Assembly (NCBI RefSeq): GCF_014652795.1
Contig: NZ_BMZM01000002.1
Span: 434,001 to 498,000 of the forward strand
From: Kushneria pakistanensis
GTDB taxonomy: Bacteria > Pseudomonadota > Gammaproteobacteria > Pseudomonadales > Halomonadaceae
Length of the DNA: 64,000 nt
Direction of reading: 5' to 3'
The translations under genes and the position numbers were made by a program. How positions within the stretch are numbered: the stretch's first letter is position 1; each line of letters starts with the position of its first letter. Under the pieces are notes generated by a model. The model was given only the letters and a program-made list of their open reading frames with translations. It was not told where the DNA came from and searched no databases. Below, in pieces: positions 8,210 through 16,155 of this stretch.

Positions 8210-8991
8210 GAGGCAGTCTCTGCAAGGCGTTCGGCATCGACGTGATAGCAGCTCGTGTCGATGTGGGCATCTTCAAAGGTGCAGATCAGCCGCTCCTTGC
8301 TTTTGCCGGTGTTCTTGCGGCGCACCTGCAGCGCACCGATCGCCTTTGGTGTTTCCAGATGGGTGCCACCGCAGGGAATGTAGATGTCGCCGTACTGCCA
8401 GAAACGCGCGTCGTAGTGCTCAGGAAGATGATCGTTAATGATGGGCAGGTTGTCGGCCATCAGCCGATTGGCCTCGGTCTGGATGGCGCTGACGTCCTCG
8501 GCGTTGAAGGACGTTTCGACAAGAAAGTCAAAGCGTGCGGCGTCTTCCTTGATATGACAGCCAATGGTCAGCTGCTTGAGTTCGCGTTCATGCGCCAGCG
8601 CTGCAGCGTAGAGAAAATGGCTGGCGGTGTGGGACAGCGTCAGCCGGGCCCGGCGTTCGACATCAATGGTGATCGTGACCGGCATGCCGACCTCCAGCGC
8701 GCCCAGCCGGTCAATGTCATCCGGGTGTACCAGGTGCAGTACCACGCCACCGGCCTTGACGCCGGTAAACCCCTCAACGCTCAGCGGCGTGCCGTAGAGT
8801 TTTTTGGTCCACACGAACCGAAAGATACCCACCGGGGTCTCGATGGTGCCGATATCGGCCTCCTGACCGCCGCCCTCGGGGAAGGCCACGGTACGGTCAA
8901 GTTCGATGGCCTCGGCATGCAGCGTCGCGATGTGGGCCTGGGTCTGGTACAGGTACTGATCAAGGTAATAGAGCTTGTCGGTGGTACGCAT
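8206..8991 (-). CDS. AlaX-type alanyl-tRNA editing hydrolase (stand-alone)
   Basis: A 261-residue free-standing homologue of the AlaRS editing domain. Such proteins hydrolyse Ser- or Gly-tRNA(Ala) in trans. The four zinc ligands are all there: His121 and His125 in HTASH, Cys207 and His211 in CGGTH. The N-terminal strand block TVAFPEGGGQ (34-43) matches the family. Start 8991 is preferred because AGGAAG precedes it by nine bases; the ATG at 9039 has no ribosome site. It is the first gene of the minus-strand array and overlaps the transporter start (ATGA). Placing a trans-editing factor first in an operon with a PLP beta-replacement enzyme suggests protection from mischarging by an amino acid made or handled here. 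Confidence 0.88.
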   Translation of the reverse strand: MRTTDKLYYLDQYLYQTQAHIATLHAEAIELDRTVAFPEGGGQEADIGTIETPVGIFRFVWTKKLYGTPLSVEGFTGVKAGGVVLHLVHPDDIDRLGALEVGMPVTITIDVERRARLTLSHTASHFLYAAALAHERELKQLTIGCHIKEDAARFDFLVETSFNAEDVSAIQTEANRLMADNLPIINDHLPEHYDARFWQYGDIYIPCGGTHLETPKAIGALQVRRKNTGKSKERLICTFEDAHIDTSCYHVDAERLAETAS

Positions 8992-9074
8992 CTGACGTTT
9001 CTTCCTGTCGATAAATGCCTGATACAAGGACATGAACAAGGCCGGTGGTCGGATCGTTACCTTCGATGCTCACA

Positions 9075-9145
9075 CGTTTTGACGCCGCCTGCGCAAACAG
9101 TCAAAACGATTTCCAGCGAACTGTTAGAGCGTTTTAACAAACAGT
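9075..9145. promoter_or_regulatory. Repeat-rich operator region between alaX and the MocR regulator
   Basis: The 262-base divergent intergenic region contains cgttttgac (9075-9083), its exact inverse gtcaaaacg (9100-9108) and a third near copy cgttttaac (9130-9138). The octamer caaacagt occurs at 9094-9101 and again at 9138-9145. MocR regulators bind pairs or triplets of short repeats between themselves and the genes they control, so this is the likely binding site. That it is bound is inference. Confidence 0.55.
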
Positions 9146-9253
9146 GATAAATTGCTGAAAAGTCGGTAAAAGCGGGCAACGGGCGCGCCGGGCTCCGGTA
9201 CGGGACAGGGAAATATCCGGACAGCCAGGGCTACGCCAGGGGAGGCCAGGTGA

Positions 9254-10645
9254 ATGAACAGCGACACGTTTTATCAGCATCTGCGCGAGCGGCTGCTGGC
9301 CGGCGAGTGGGCCGCCGGCCAGCGTCTGCCCTCCATACGCCATCAGATCGCTGACAGCGGTGCCAGCCACCATGCCATTGTCAGTGCCTATGATCGCCTC
9401 GCCGCTGAAGGGCTGATCGAGGCGCAGCAGGGGCGGGGGTATTTCGTGACCGGCCATTCGTCTGCCGGACGCCGGGCCGATACGCTGGCCGATCTGGCCG
9501 CCCGGGAGGCCAGCACCCCGCCCCTGCCCATGCACCCTTCAGACCCCCTGTTTGCGCTGCTGCAAAGCGGACCCGAGGCGATCAAGCTCAGTGGCGGCTG
9601 GCTGCCGACCGAGTGGCGCAACACCGAAATGCTGGCCCGCGCGATTCGCCGTACCGCGCGCCTGGAGCAGCGCGCGCTGGTCGAGTACGGTGATATCCAG
9701 GGCTACCGGCCACTGCGCCAGCAGCTGGCCCGCCATCTGCAGAGCAAGACCCGCGCCAGTATTCCGCCGACCCAGATCATCACCACGCTGGGCGCCACCC
9801 AGGCGCTGGATCTGGTCATTCGCCTGCTGGTGCGCCCGGGTGATGTGGTGCTGGTCGATGAGCCCGGCAATGGCAATCTCAACAAGCTGATTGCGCTGGG
9901 CGGCGGTGAGGTCATCGGCGTGCCGCGCACCCCGACCGGGCCGGACACGGCCTTTATTACCGAACTGTTGAGCCGGCGTCGGGTGCGGGCGCTGGTCTGC
10001 AACAGCACCTTTCACAACCCGACCGGAGGAAGCCTGTCGGCGCGCAACGCCTTTGATATTCTGCGCCTGGCGATCGCGCACGATTTTCTGATCATCGAGG
10101 ATGACGTCTACGGCGACTTCTCCAGCGGCAATCATCAGACCTTTGCCGATCTCGATGATCTGGATCATGTCATCTACATCGGCAGCTTCTCGAAGTCGCT
10201 CTCCTCATCGCTGCGTATCGGTTATATCGCCTGCTGCGCCGAGATGATCGAGCCGCTGCTGCAGTTAAAGCTTTTGACCTCGGTATCGGTGCCCGGCTTT
10301 TGCGAGCGCTTCGTCAACACGATCCTCTCCGATGGCTCCTATCTGCGCCACATGCACCGGGTACAGCGCGATCTGATGGCGCAGCAGGCGCTGACGCGAC
10401 AGCTGCTGGAGGCACGCGGCTGGACATTTGATATCGTCCCCGACGGCGGCATGTTCCTGTGGGCGCGCCACCCGGCCATTGCCGACATGGACGCCTTCAT
10501 TCATCGTCTGGCCGCCCACAATGTGCTGCTGCTGCCGGGGTCGGTGTTTACCGTGGGCAATCGCCGTGAGGATGCCCTGCGCATCAACGTGGCGCACTTC
10601 ACGCCCGAACTGGCGACGCTGTTTGAGCCAGACGCCGGGCCCTAA
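9254..10645 (+). CDS. MocR-type GntR regulator (winged helix plus aminotransferase-like domain)
   Basis: A 463-residue fusion of a GntR winged-helix DNA-binding domain (residues about 5-70, with GQRLPSIR and YDRLAAEGLIEAQQGRGYFV) and a fold-type I aminotransferase domain. The PLP lysine is kept: Lys314 in GSFSKSLSSSLRIGY. Family members (PdxR, GabR, TauR, EnuR) sense PLP or a PLP-amino-acid aldimine and control a divergent operon. Here the divergent operon is alaX-mfs-cysK-like-SAT. A good ribosome site (GGAGG) precedes the start by eight bases. Its stop codon overlaps the end of the convergent HD-hydrolase gene by four bases. Effector unknown; an amino acid linked to the cluster's enzyme is the natural guess. 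Confidence 0.92.
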   Translation: MNSDTFYQHLRERLLAGEWAAGQRLPSIRHQIADSGASHHAIVSAYDRLAAEGLIEAQQGRGYFVTGHSSAGRRADTLADLAAREASTPPLPMHPSDPLFALLQSGPEAIKLSGGWLPTEWRNTEMLARAIRRTARLEQRALVEYGDIQGYRPLRQQLARHLQSKTRASIPPTQIITTLGATQALDLVIRLLVRPGDVVLVDEPGNGNLNKLIALGGGEVIGVPRTPTGPDTAFITELLSRRRVRALVCNSTFHNPTGGSLSARNAFDILRLAIAHDFLIIEDDVYGDFSSGNHQTFADLDDLDHVIYIGSFSKSLSSSLRIGYIACCAEMIEPLLQLKLLTSVSVPGFCERFVNTILSDGSYLRHMHRVQRDLMAQQALTRQLLEARGWTFDIVPDGGMFLWARHPAIADMDAFIHRLAAHNVLLLPGSVFTVGNRREDALRINVAHFTPELATLFEPDAGP

Positions 10646-11292
10646 ACCTCGCCGATCTCGTCGAGCAGGGCATCGCGAAACGCGACCAGGCGCGCATGGC
10701 GCTCCGCGGCCAGCTGCCGACCGGTGGCGGTCTGAAAGCCCGCTTTGAGCGTCAGAAGCTTGGTGGCGAAGTGATCCAGCGTGAAGCGTTGATCGTCCAG
10801 TGCTCGAGTGATGGCCTGCGGATCGAACGGGTCATACAGCGCGCTGCCCATGAGTCCTGCCGTGTAGAAACAGCGCGCGATGCCCATGGCGCCCAGCGCG
10901 TCGAGCCTGTCGGCGTCCTGCAGGATCCTTGCTTCCAGCGTTTGCGGCGCCATGCCTGCCGAGAAGCTGTGCGCCTCAATGGCATGGGCTACCGCCTCGA
11001 TACGTGAGGCCTCCCAGTCAAGCGAGACGAGAATCCCACGAGCCTGTCTGGCGGCAAGTGTTGATGCCTGCGCGCGGCGCGGGTCGTTTTTGGGCACATG
11101 GACACCGTCGTGCAAAAGGGTGGCGGCCAGCAGCAGTTCGCTGTCACCGCCCTCGGCAGCCATGAGGCGCTGCACGTTGCGCCACACGCGCGTCAGATGG
11201 GCGAGATCGTGGGCACCATCAAATGCGTCAGGCAGACGGGCCAGCAGGGTGTCGGCCAGCGACTGATGGGGAGAGAAAAGGGCAGGGGACAT
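10642..11292 (-). CDS. HD-domain phosphohydrolase (YedJ-like)
   Basis: A 216-residue metal-dependent phosphohydrolase. The HD-superfamily metal ligands are visible as a first His near DGAHDLAHLTR (residues 26-36), the HD pair in TLLHDGVH (about 58-65), and the distal Asp in ILQDADRLDALGAMG (about 120-134). The pattern and length match the YedJ/YpgQ group, whose members hydrolyse nucleotides or small phosphates in the cytoplasm. It is alone on its strand between the MocR gene and the SDR gene; no operon partner. Its substrate is not known. Confidence 0.85.
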   Translation of the reverse strand: MSPALFSPHQSLADTLLARLPDAFDGAHDLAHLTRVWRNVQRLMAAEGGDSELLLAATLLHDGVHVPKNDPRRAQASTLAARQARGILVSLDWEASRIEAVAHAIEAHSFSAGMAPQTLEARILQDADRLDALGAMGIARCFYTAGLMGSALYDPFDPQAITRALDDQRFTLDHFATKLLTLKAGFQTATGRQLAAERHARLVAFRDALLDEIGEV

Positions 11293-11351
11293 GGCAGAAG
11301 CATGATGTTCGGCAGGGCCCCGGTCAACGAGGCCCTGTCGGGAAGGCCGGT

Positions 11352-12368
11352 TTACAGCGGCGTCTGGCCGCCAGTGGCAGCGTAGATTTCACCGGTGATG
11401 TAGGTGGCACTGCTTTCGGCAAGCTGCACATAGACGCCGGCCAGCTCCGCGGGCTGTCCGGGGCGCTTCATGGGCGTGTCGCCGCCAAAGCCGGTGAGCT
11501 TTTCTTCTGAAGCATTCGAGCAGACCTGCAGCGGGGTCCAGAACGGACCCGGCGCCACGGCGTTGACGCGAATGCCGCGGCTGGCCATCTGCTTGGCCAA
11601 ACCCTTGGTGAAGTTGGAGATCGCCGCCTTGGTCATGGCGTAATCGAGCAGATCCTCGGGCGGCGTCCAGCCGGTGGTGGAGGTGGTATTGATGATCGCG
11701 CCGCCTTCGGGCAGATGCGGAATGGCCGCCTTGCTGAGCCAGAACATGGCGTAGAGGTTGGTCTTCACCGTCCAGTCAAACTGCTCGGTGGTGATGTCCA
11801 TGATCGAGTCATGACTCTGCTGGCGGGCGGCATTGAGCACCAGGATATCCAGCCCGCCGAGCTGATTGGCCGCCTGATTGATCAACTGCTGGCAGAAGTT
11901 CTCGTCACGGATATCGCCCGGAATGGCGACAGCCCGGCGACCGGCCGCCTCGATCAGCTCGACCACTTCACGGGCATCCGGCTCTTCGTCGGGCAGATAG
12001 TTGATCGCCACGTCGGCCCCTTCACGGGCATAGGCGATCGCTGCGGCGCGGCCAATGCCGGAGTCCCCGCCGGTGATCAGTGCGCGGCGTCCGGCCAGAC
12101 GGTTACTGCCGCGATAGCTCTGCTCACCGTGGTCCGGGCGCGGATGCATCCTGCCGGCCAGCGCCGGCCAGGGCTGGGTCTGGTAATCAAACGGCGGTCT
12201 GGGGTAGGCGCTCTGCGGGTTTTCAAGACTGCGCGGCGTGTTCTGCGCCGCATTGTTCTGACCGGTCTGACTGCCGGCAAGGGCCGGGGCGGCTGCGGCT
12301 GCGGCCATGGTCAGGCCGGCGCCCTTGATGATGCGTCGTCGTGAGGCGTCGTGGTCGTTCGTTGCCAT
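11352..12368 (-). CDS. SDR-family oxidoreductase with a Tat-type N-terminus (YghA/YdaD-like)
   Basis: A 338-residue short-chain dehydrogenase/reductase. Residues 1-35 look like a twin-arginine leader (SRRRIIKGAG then an Ala-rich h-region ending ALAGS). The dehydrogenase core follows: NAD(P)-binding TGGDSGIGRA (about 98-107), NAA-type motif LNAARQQ, catalytic Ser segment NTTSTTG and YAMTK with the active-site Tyr and Lys. The sequence is closest in layout to E. coli YghA and Bacillus general-stress SDRs, which are often annotated as stress or aldehyde-reducing enzymes. A ribosome site (AGGGAGCAGG) precedes the start. If truly exported it would have to carry its cofactor through Tat folded. Confidence 0.88.
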   Translation of the reverse strand: MATNDHDASRRRIIKGAGLTMAAAAAAPALAGSQTGQNNAAQNTPRSLENPQSAYPRPPFDYQTQPWPALAGRMHPRPDHGEQSYRGSNRLAGRRALITGGDSGIGRAAAIAYAREGADVAINYLPDEEPDAREVVELIEAAGRRAVAIPGDIRDENFCQQLINQAANQLGGLDILVLNAARQQSHDSIMDITTEQFDWTVKTNLYAMFWLSKAAIPHLPEGGAIINTTSTTGWTPPEDLLDYAMTKAAISNFTKGLAKQMASRGIRVNAVAPGPFWTPLQVCSNASEEKLTGFGGDTPMKRPGQPAELAGVYVQLAESSATYITGEIYAATGGQTPL

Positions 12369-12494
12369 GTCCTGCTCCCTCTGGTTGGCAGACGATGAAG
12401 GGGCAGACGATGCTCTCCCGGCATCGCCCTGTATGACCCATGAAGCATAGACAATCAGATGAGTGTGTCAGGCCATGTGCTGGCTGGCCGGGTG

Positions 12495-12833
12495 CTACAT
12501 GAGTCGGGTGCCCAGCGGCACGTCCTGATCCGGCACGCACAGCGCCACGGCGCCATCGGCGTTGTGAAAGCCGGTGACCAGGCATTCGGACATGATCGGG
12601 CCGATCTGTTTGGGCGGAAAGTTGGTCACCGCCACCACCAGTCGACCGATGAGCGTTGCGGGGTCATACAGCTCGGTGATCTGGGCACTGGACTTGCGCG
12701 TGCCGATCTCGGGGCCGAAATCCACCTGCAGGAGATAGGCCGGCCGACGCGCCTTCTCGAATACCTCGGCATGGGTCACGCGCCCCACGCGCAGCTCCAC
12801 CTTCGAAAACTCTTCCCAGCTCAGTGTCGACAC
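12495..12833 (-). CDS. csaA: CsaA-type tRNA-binding-domain protein
   Basis: A 112-residue single OB-fold tRNA-binding domain of the CsaA group, related to the C-terminal domain of MetRS and to Arc1p. Characteristic blocks are FSKVELRVGRV (residues 9-19), LLQVDFGPEIGTRKSSAQI (about 34-52) and the C-terminal CVPDQDVPLGTRL. CsaA was described in Bacillus as a secretion-related chaperone that binds peptides and probably tRNA, as a homodimer. The start codon is GTG at 12833, supported by AGGAG seven bases upstream. The gene stands alone, diverging from the second GPH symporter. Confidence 0.92.
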   Translation of the reverse strand: MSTLSWEEFSKVELRVGRVTHAEVFEKARRPAYLLQVDFGPEIGTRKSSAQITELYDPATLIGRLVVAVTNFPPKQIGPIMSECLVTGFHNADGAVALCVPDQDVPLGTRLM

Positions 12834-13126
12834 TGCTAGCTCCTTTTCTGGCCTGCGACATTGGTCGCAATCAACGTTTGCGTTCTACAACTTTGGCAGC
12901 TTGACCGGCGCTTGTATCGACGACATTGGTCGTCTTTTCAACGGTTTGCCAAAGGGCATAACCAAACCGGTATGCGTTGTGCCGGGGCGGGGTATTGGTG
13001 GGCTAGTTGCGCTTCTCCTTATGCTCAGGGCTGGGTTTTCGGCCCGCCGCCCGTGTTTCTTTCACCCTTTCCGCGGCCGCCGAAACGGACATGGGCATGG
13101 GAGAAACGGGCATGGGAGAGACGAGC
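12834..13126. promoter_or_regulatory. Divergent intergenic region with a repeated operator-like unit
   Basis: Between csaA and the GPH/GH51 operon, the 12-mer cgacattggtcg occurs twice (12856-12867 and 12921-12932), each with flanks that complete a small palindrome. Each copy is followed after a short spacer by caacg-tttgc-like sequence (12872-12881 and 12939-12949), reminiscent of half of a LacI/PurR-type site. Together this is an imperfect direct repeat of about 30 bases, 65 bases apart. No local LacI/GntR regulator gene is present, so the regulator is unknown. Confidence 0.4.
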
Positions 13127-14542
13127 ATGCAAAAGGGCAGCATCAGCATTGTCGAGAAGATCGGCTTTGGCATGGGGGACGCCGGCAACAACATGACCTT
13201 TGCCGCCGTGGTCATGTATCTCTCCTATTTCTACACTGACGTCTACGGCATTTCACCGGCGGTGGTGGGCACCATTTTCCTGTCGATGCGCTTTGTGGAC
13301 GCCATCACCGACCCGATCATGGGCGCGATTGCCGATCGCACCCGCAGTCGCTGGGGCCGCTTCCGTCCGTGGCTTTTGTTCATTCCCGTACCGCTGGCGA
13401 TTGCCTGCGTGATGATGTTCACCACACCCGAGGGCTCGCAGACCTACAAGATCCTCTACGCCTTCGTGACCTACGCGGTGATGTCGCTGCTGTACACGGC
13501 CGTCAACATTCCCTACTGCGCGCTGGGCGGCGTGGTCACCAGTGACCATCGAGAGCGGGTGTCATGCCAGTCATGGCGCTTTGTGCTGGTGGGCGTGGCC
13601 TATCTGATTCTCAATTCGACGCTGATGCCGCTGGTGGAATGGTTCGGCCAGGGCGATCAGGCGCGGGGCTTTCAGATCACCATGGGCCTCATGTGCGTGA
13701 TTGCACTGTTCATGTTCGGCTTTTGCTTTGCCACCGTGCGTGAGCGCGTCCAGCCGGTCGAGAACACCTCCAACGGGCTTTTGAAGGATCTGAAGACGCT
13801 GGCCGCCAATCCCAAGTGGCGTCAGGTACTGTCGATCACCTTTTTGCAGGCCTTTCAGTTCTTTCTGCGTCAGGGCGCGGCGATCTACTACGCCACCTGG
13901 GTGCTGGGTCTCGGTGCCGCCGGCATCTCCATGTTCGTGACGTCAGGCGTGGTCGGCGGCATGGCAGGCACCGCCATTTCACCGCTGCTGACGCGACGCT
14001 CGACCAAGCTGCGCGTATTCATCGCCAGTTCGCTGGCGCTGGTGGCAGCCTGTGTGGCGTTGTATTTCGTGCCCGGTGAACAGGTGGTAATGGCGGCGGT
14101 CGTGGTGATTCTGATCAATATTTTCCATGGCATCGGCACACCGATTGCCTGGGCCTTCATGGCCGATGCCGAGGACTACGGCGAATGGAAAAGTGGCTAT
14201 CGCAATACCGGCGTCTCCTTTGCCGGCAACCTCTTCTTTTTGAAGCTCGGTCTGGCCGCCGCCGGCGGTCTGGTGGGCTTTCTGCTCTCGCTGGGTGGCT
14301 ATGTGGGCGGCGCCGATGCCCAGAGCGAGACGGCCCTGACCATGATCGTGCTGCTCTTCACCCTGATACCGGCGCTGGTCAGTGCGCTGATGACGCTTGC
14401 CGGCTGGCGCTTCGGGCTGGATGACGTCGAGATGGACCGCATTCGCGTTGATCTGGAAGCACGTGCCGGTGATCGCTCCGGGCGCCGCAGGACCTCATCG
14501 AAGAAACATCGTCCCGGTGCGGCCCAGCCGGCCGTGTCCTGA
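13127..14542 (+). CDS. GPH-family sugar/cation symporter, probably for arabinosides
   Basis: A 471-residue, 12-helix carrier paralogous to the protein at 1477-2889 (shared EKIGFGMGDAG, YLSYFYTDVYG, DPIMG, and MADAEDYGEWK near residue 345). GPH symporters take up glycosides and pentosides with a cation. It is followed after 32 bases by a GH51 alpha-L-arabinofuranosidase on the same strand, so the likely cargo is short arabino-oligosaccharides or arabinosides cleaved inside the cell. The start is ambiguous: several in-frame ATGs lie within a short repeated sequence (13091, 13097, 13112, 13127). I chose 13127 because GGAGAG lies close upstream and it aligns with the paralogue. Confidence 0.9.
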   Translation: MQKGSISIVEKIGFGMGDAGNNMTFAAVVMYLSYFYTDVYGISPAVVGTIFLSMRFVDAITDPIMGAIADRTRSRWGRFRPWLLFIPVPLAIACVMMFTTPEGSQTYKILYAFVTYAVMSLLYTAVNIPYCALGGVVTSDHRERVSCQSWRFVLVGVAYLILNSTLMPLVEWFGQGDQARGFQITMGLMCVIALFMFGFCFATVRERVQPVENTSNGLLKDLKTLAANPKWRQVLSITFLQAFQFFLRQGAAIYYATWVLGLGAAGISMFVTSGVVGGMAGTAISPLLTRRSTKLRVFIASSLALVAACVALYFVPGEQVVMAAVVVILINIFHGIGTPIAWAFMADAEDYGEWKSGYRNTGVSFAGNLFFLKLGLAAAGGLVGFLLSLGGYVGGADAQSETALTMIVLLFTLIPALVSALMTLAGWRFGLDDVEMDRIRVDLEARAGDRSGRRRTSSKKHRPGAAQPAVS

Positions 14543-14574
14543 TGGACCAACGATCCACCCACAGGGAGAACCCC

Positions 14575-16089
14575 ATGAAGACCCGCGTGACCCTGCATCG
14601 TGACTTCGTCACCAGCACCATTGACGGGCGTCTTTACAGCGCCTTTCTCGAACACATGGGCCGCGCCATCTACGGCGGCATTTATGAACCCGGCCACCCG
14701 CAGGCCGACGCCAGCGGCTTTCGCCAGGACGTGCTCTCGCTGGTGCGCGAGCTGGCCCCGCCACTGGTGCGCTACCCGGGCGGCAACTTTGTGTCGGCCT
14801 ATAACTGGGAGGATGGCATCGGCCCACGCGAGGCGCGTCCGGTACGCCTGGATCTGGCCTGGCACAGTCGGGAATCCAACCAGGTCGGCATCCATGAATT
14901 TGCCGACTGGTGTGAACAGGCCGGCATCGAGATGATGCTGGCGGTCAATCTGGGGTCGCGCGGCATCGATGAGGCGCGCAACTTTCTGGAGTACGTCAAC
15001 CATCCCGGCGGCAGCGCCTGGAGCGATGAGCGCATCAAAAACGGTCGCAAGGACCCCTGGAACGTGCGGCTGTGGTGTCTGGGCAACGAGATGGACGGCC
15101 CCTGGCAGATCGGCCACAAGAGCGCGGCGGAATACGGCCATCTGGCCAATGAAACCGGCAAGGCGCTCAAGGCCTATGATCGCTCGCTGGAGCTCGTCGC
15201 CTGCGGCTCATCGAACCCGAAGATGGCCAGCTACCCGGAGTGGGAAGCGACCGTGCTGGATCATTGCTACGAGACGGTCGACTACATCTCGCTGCACATG
15301 TACTTCACCAACCACGAGGATCAGCTGGGCGACTACCTGGCGATTGCCGAGCAGCTCGATCGCTACATCGTCTCGATCGCCGGTGTCATTGATTACATCC
15401 AGGCCAAAAAGCGCACCCGCCATCAGGTCCATATCTGCTTTGACGAGTGGAACGTCTGGTATCACAGCGTGGCGCAGGACCGCCGCGTGCTGGAAGGCAC
15501 TGACTGGCCGTTTGCGCCGCCGATTCTGGAAGATGTCTATAACGTCGAGGACGCGCTGCTGATCGGCTGCGTGCTCAACACCTTCATTCGCCGCTCGGAT
15601 CGGGTACGCATCGCCTGTATCGCCCAGCTGGTCAACGTCATCGCGCCGATCATGACCGACACCGGGGGTGACGTGTGGCGCCAGACCATCTTCTATCCGC
15701 TGATGTTTGCCTCACGCTATGGCCGCGGCCGCGCGCTGCAACTGGCCGTGGATGGCCCCACCTATCAGACTCGCGAGCTTGATGATGTGCCGTGTCTGGA
15801 CATTGCGGCCGTTCACGATGAGGAGGGCGGGTTCGTGACGCTCTTTGCCGTCAATCGCCACCAGAAGGAGGCGCTGGATCTGAACGTGGCGCTGCAGGGC
15901 TTTGACAATGCCCGGCTGGTTGAGCATCAGTGCCTCAACCATCCGCAGATGAAGGCCGTCAACACGGCCAGCCAGCCGGATCAGGTGCGCCCGGTCGCAG
16001 GCCAGGGCGTGGGTGTCGAGGAGGGCGCACTCAAGGGCAGCCTGCCGCCGCTGAGCTATCACATGATTCGTCTGTCCGTGGGCACGTAA
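14575..16089 (+). CDS. Alpha-L-arabinofuranosidase, GH51
   Basis: A 504-residue retaining glycosidase that releases terminal L-arabinofuranose. It has the GH51 (beta/alpha)8 barrel followed by a C-terminal beta-sandwich. The acid/base is Glu172 (CLGNEMDGPW) and the nucleophile is Glu291 (CFDEWNVWY), almost the same numbering as in the structurally known Geobacillus enzyme. The N-terminal RYPGGNFVSAYNWEDGIGP block is also diagnostic. There is no signal peptide, so it acts in the cytoplasm on imported oligosaccharides, consistent with the GPH symporter immediately upstream. The start at 14575 follows AGGGAG. No genes for arabinose catabolism (araBAD type) are in the window. Confidence 0.95.
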   Translation: MKTRVTLHRDFVTSTIDGRLYSAFLEHMGRAIYGGIYEPGHPQADASGFRQDVLSLVRELAPPLVRYPGGNFVSAYNWEDGIGPREARPVRLDLAWHSRESNQVGIHEFADWCEQAGIEMMLAVNLGSRGIDEARNFLEYVNHPGGSAWSDERIKNGRKDPWNVRLWCLGNEMDGPWQIGHKSAAEYGHLANETGKALKAYDRSLELVACGSSNPKMASYPEWEATVLDHCYETVDYISLHMYFTNHEDQLGDYLAIAEQLDRYIVSIAGVIDYIQAKKRTRHQVHICFDEWNVWYHSVAQDRRVLEGTDWPFAPPILEDVYNVEDALLIGCVLNTFIRRSDRVRIACIAQLVNVIAPIMTDTGGDVWRQTIFYPLMFASRYGRGRALQLAVDGPTYQTRELDDVPCLDIAAVHDEEGGFVTLFAVNRHQKEALDLNVALQGFDNARLVEHQCLNHPQMKAVNTASQPDQVRPVAGQGVGVEEGALKGSLPPLSYHMIRLSVGT

Positions 16090-16118
16090 GGCTCTGACGT
16101 GCAGGCCTGTCCTGTCAT

Positions 16119-16146
16119 ACCGGCGCCGCCCTCGGGCGGCGCCGGT
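16119..16146 (+). terminator. Terminator of the arabinoside operon
   Basis: A perfect 12-bp stem (16119-16130 with 16135-16146) with a four-base loop, followed by a short T-rich run, 30 bases past the GH51 stop. It lies between convergent genes. Confidence 0.75.
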
Positions 16147-16155
16147 GTCTTTTGT

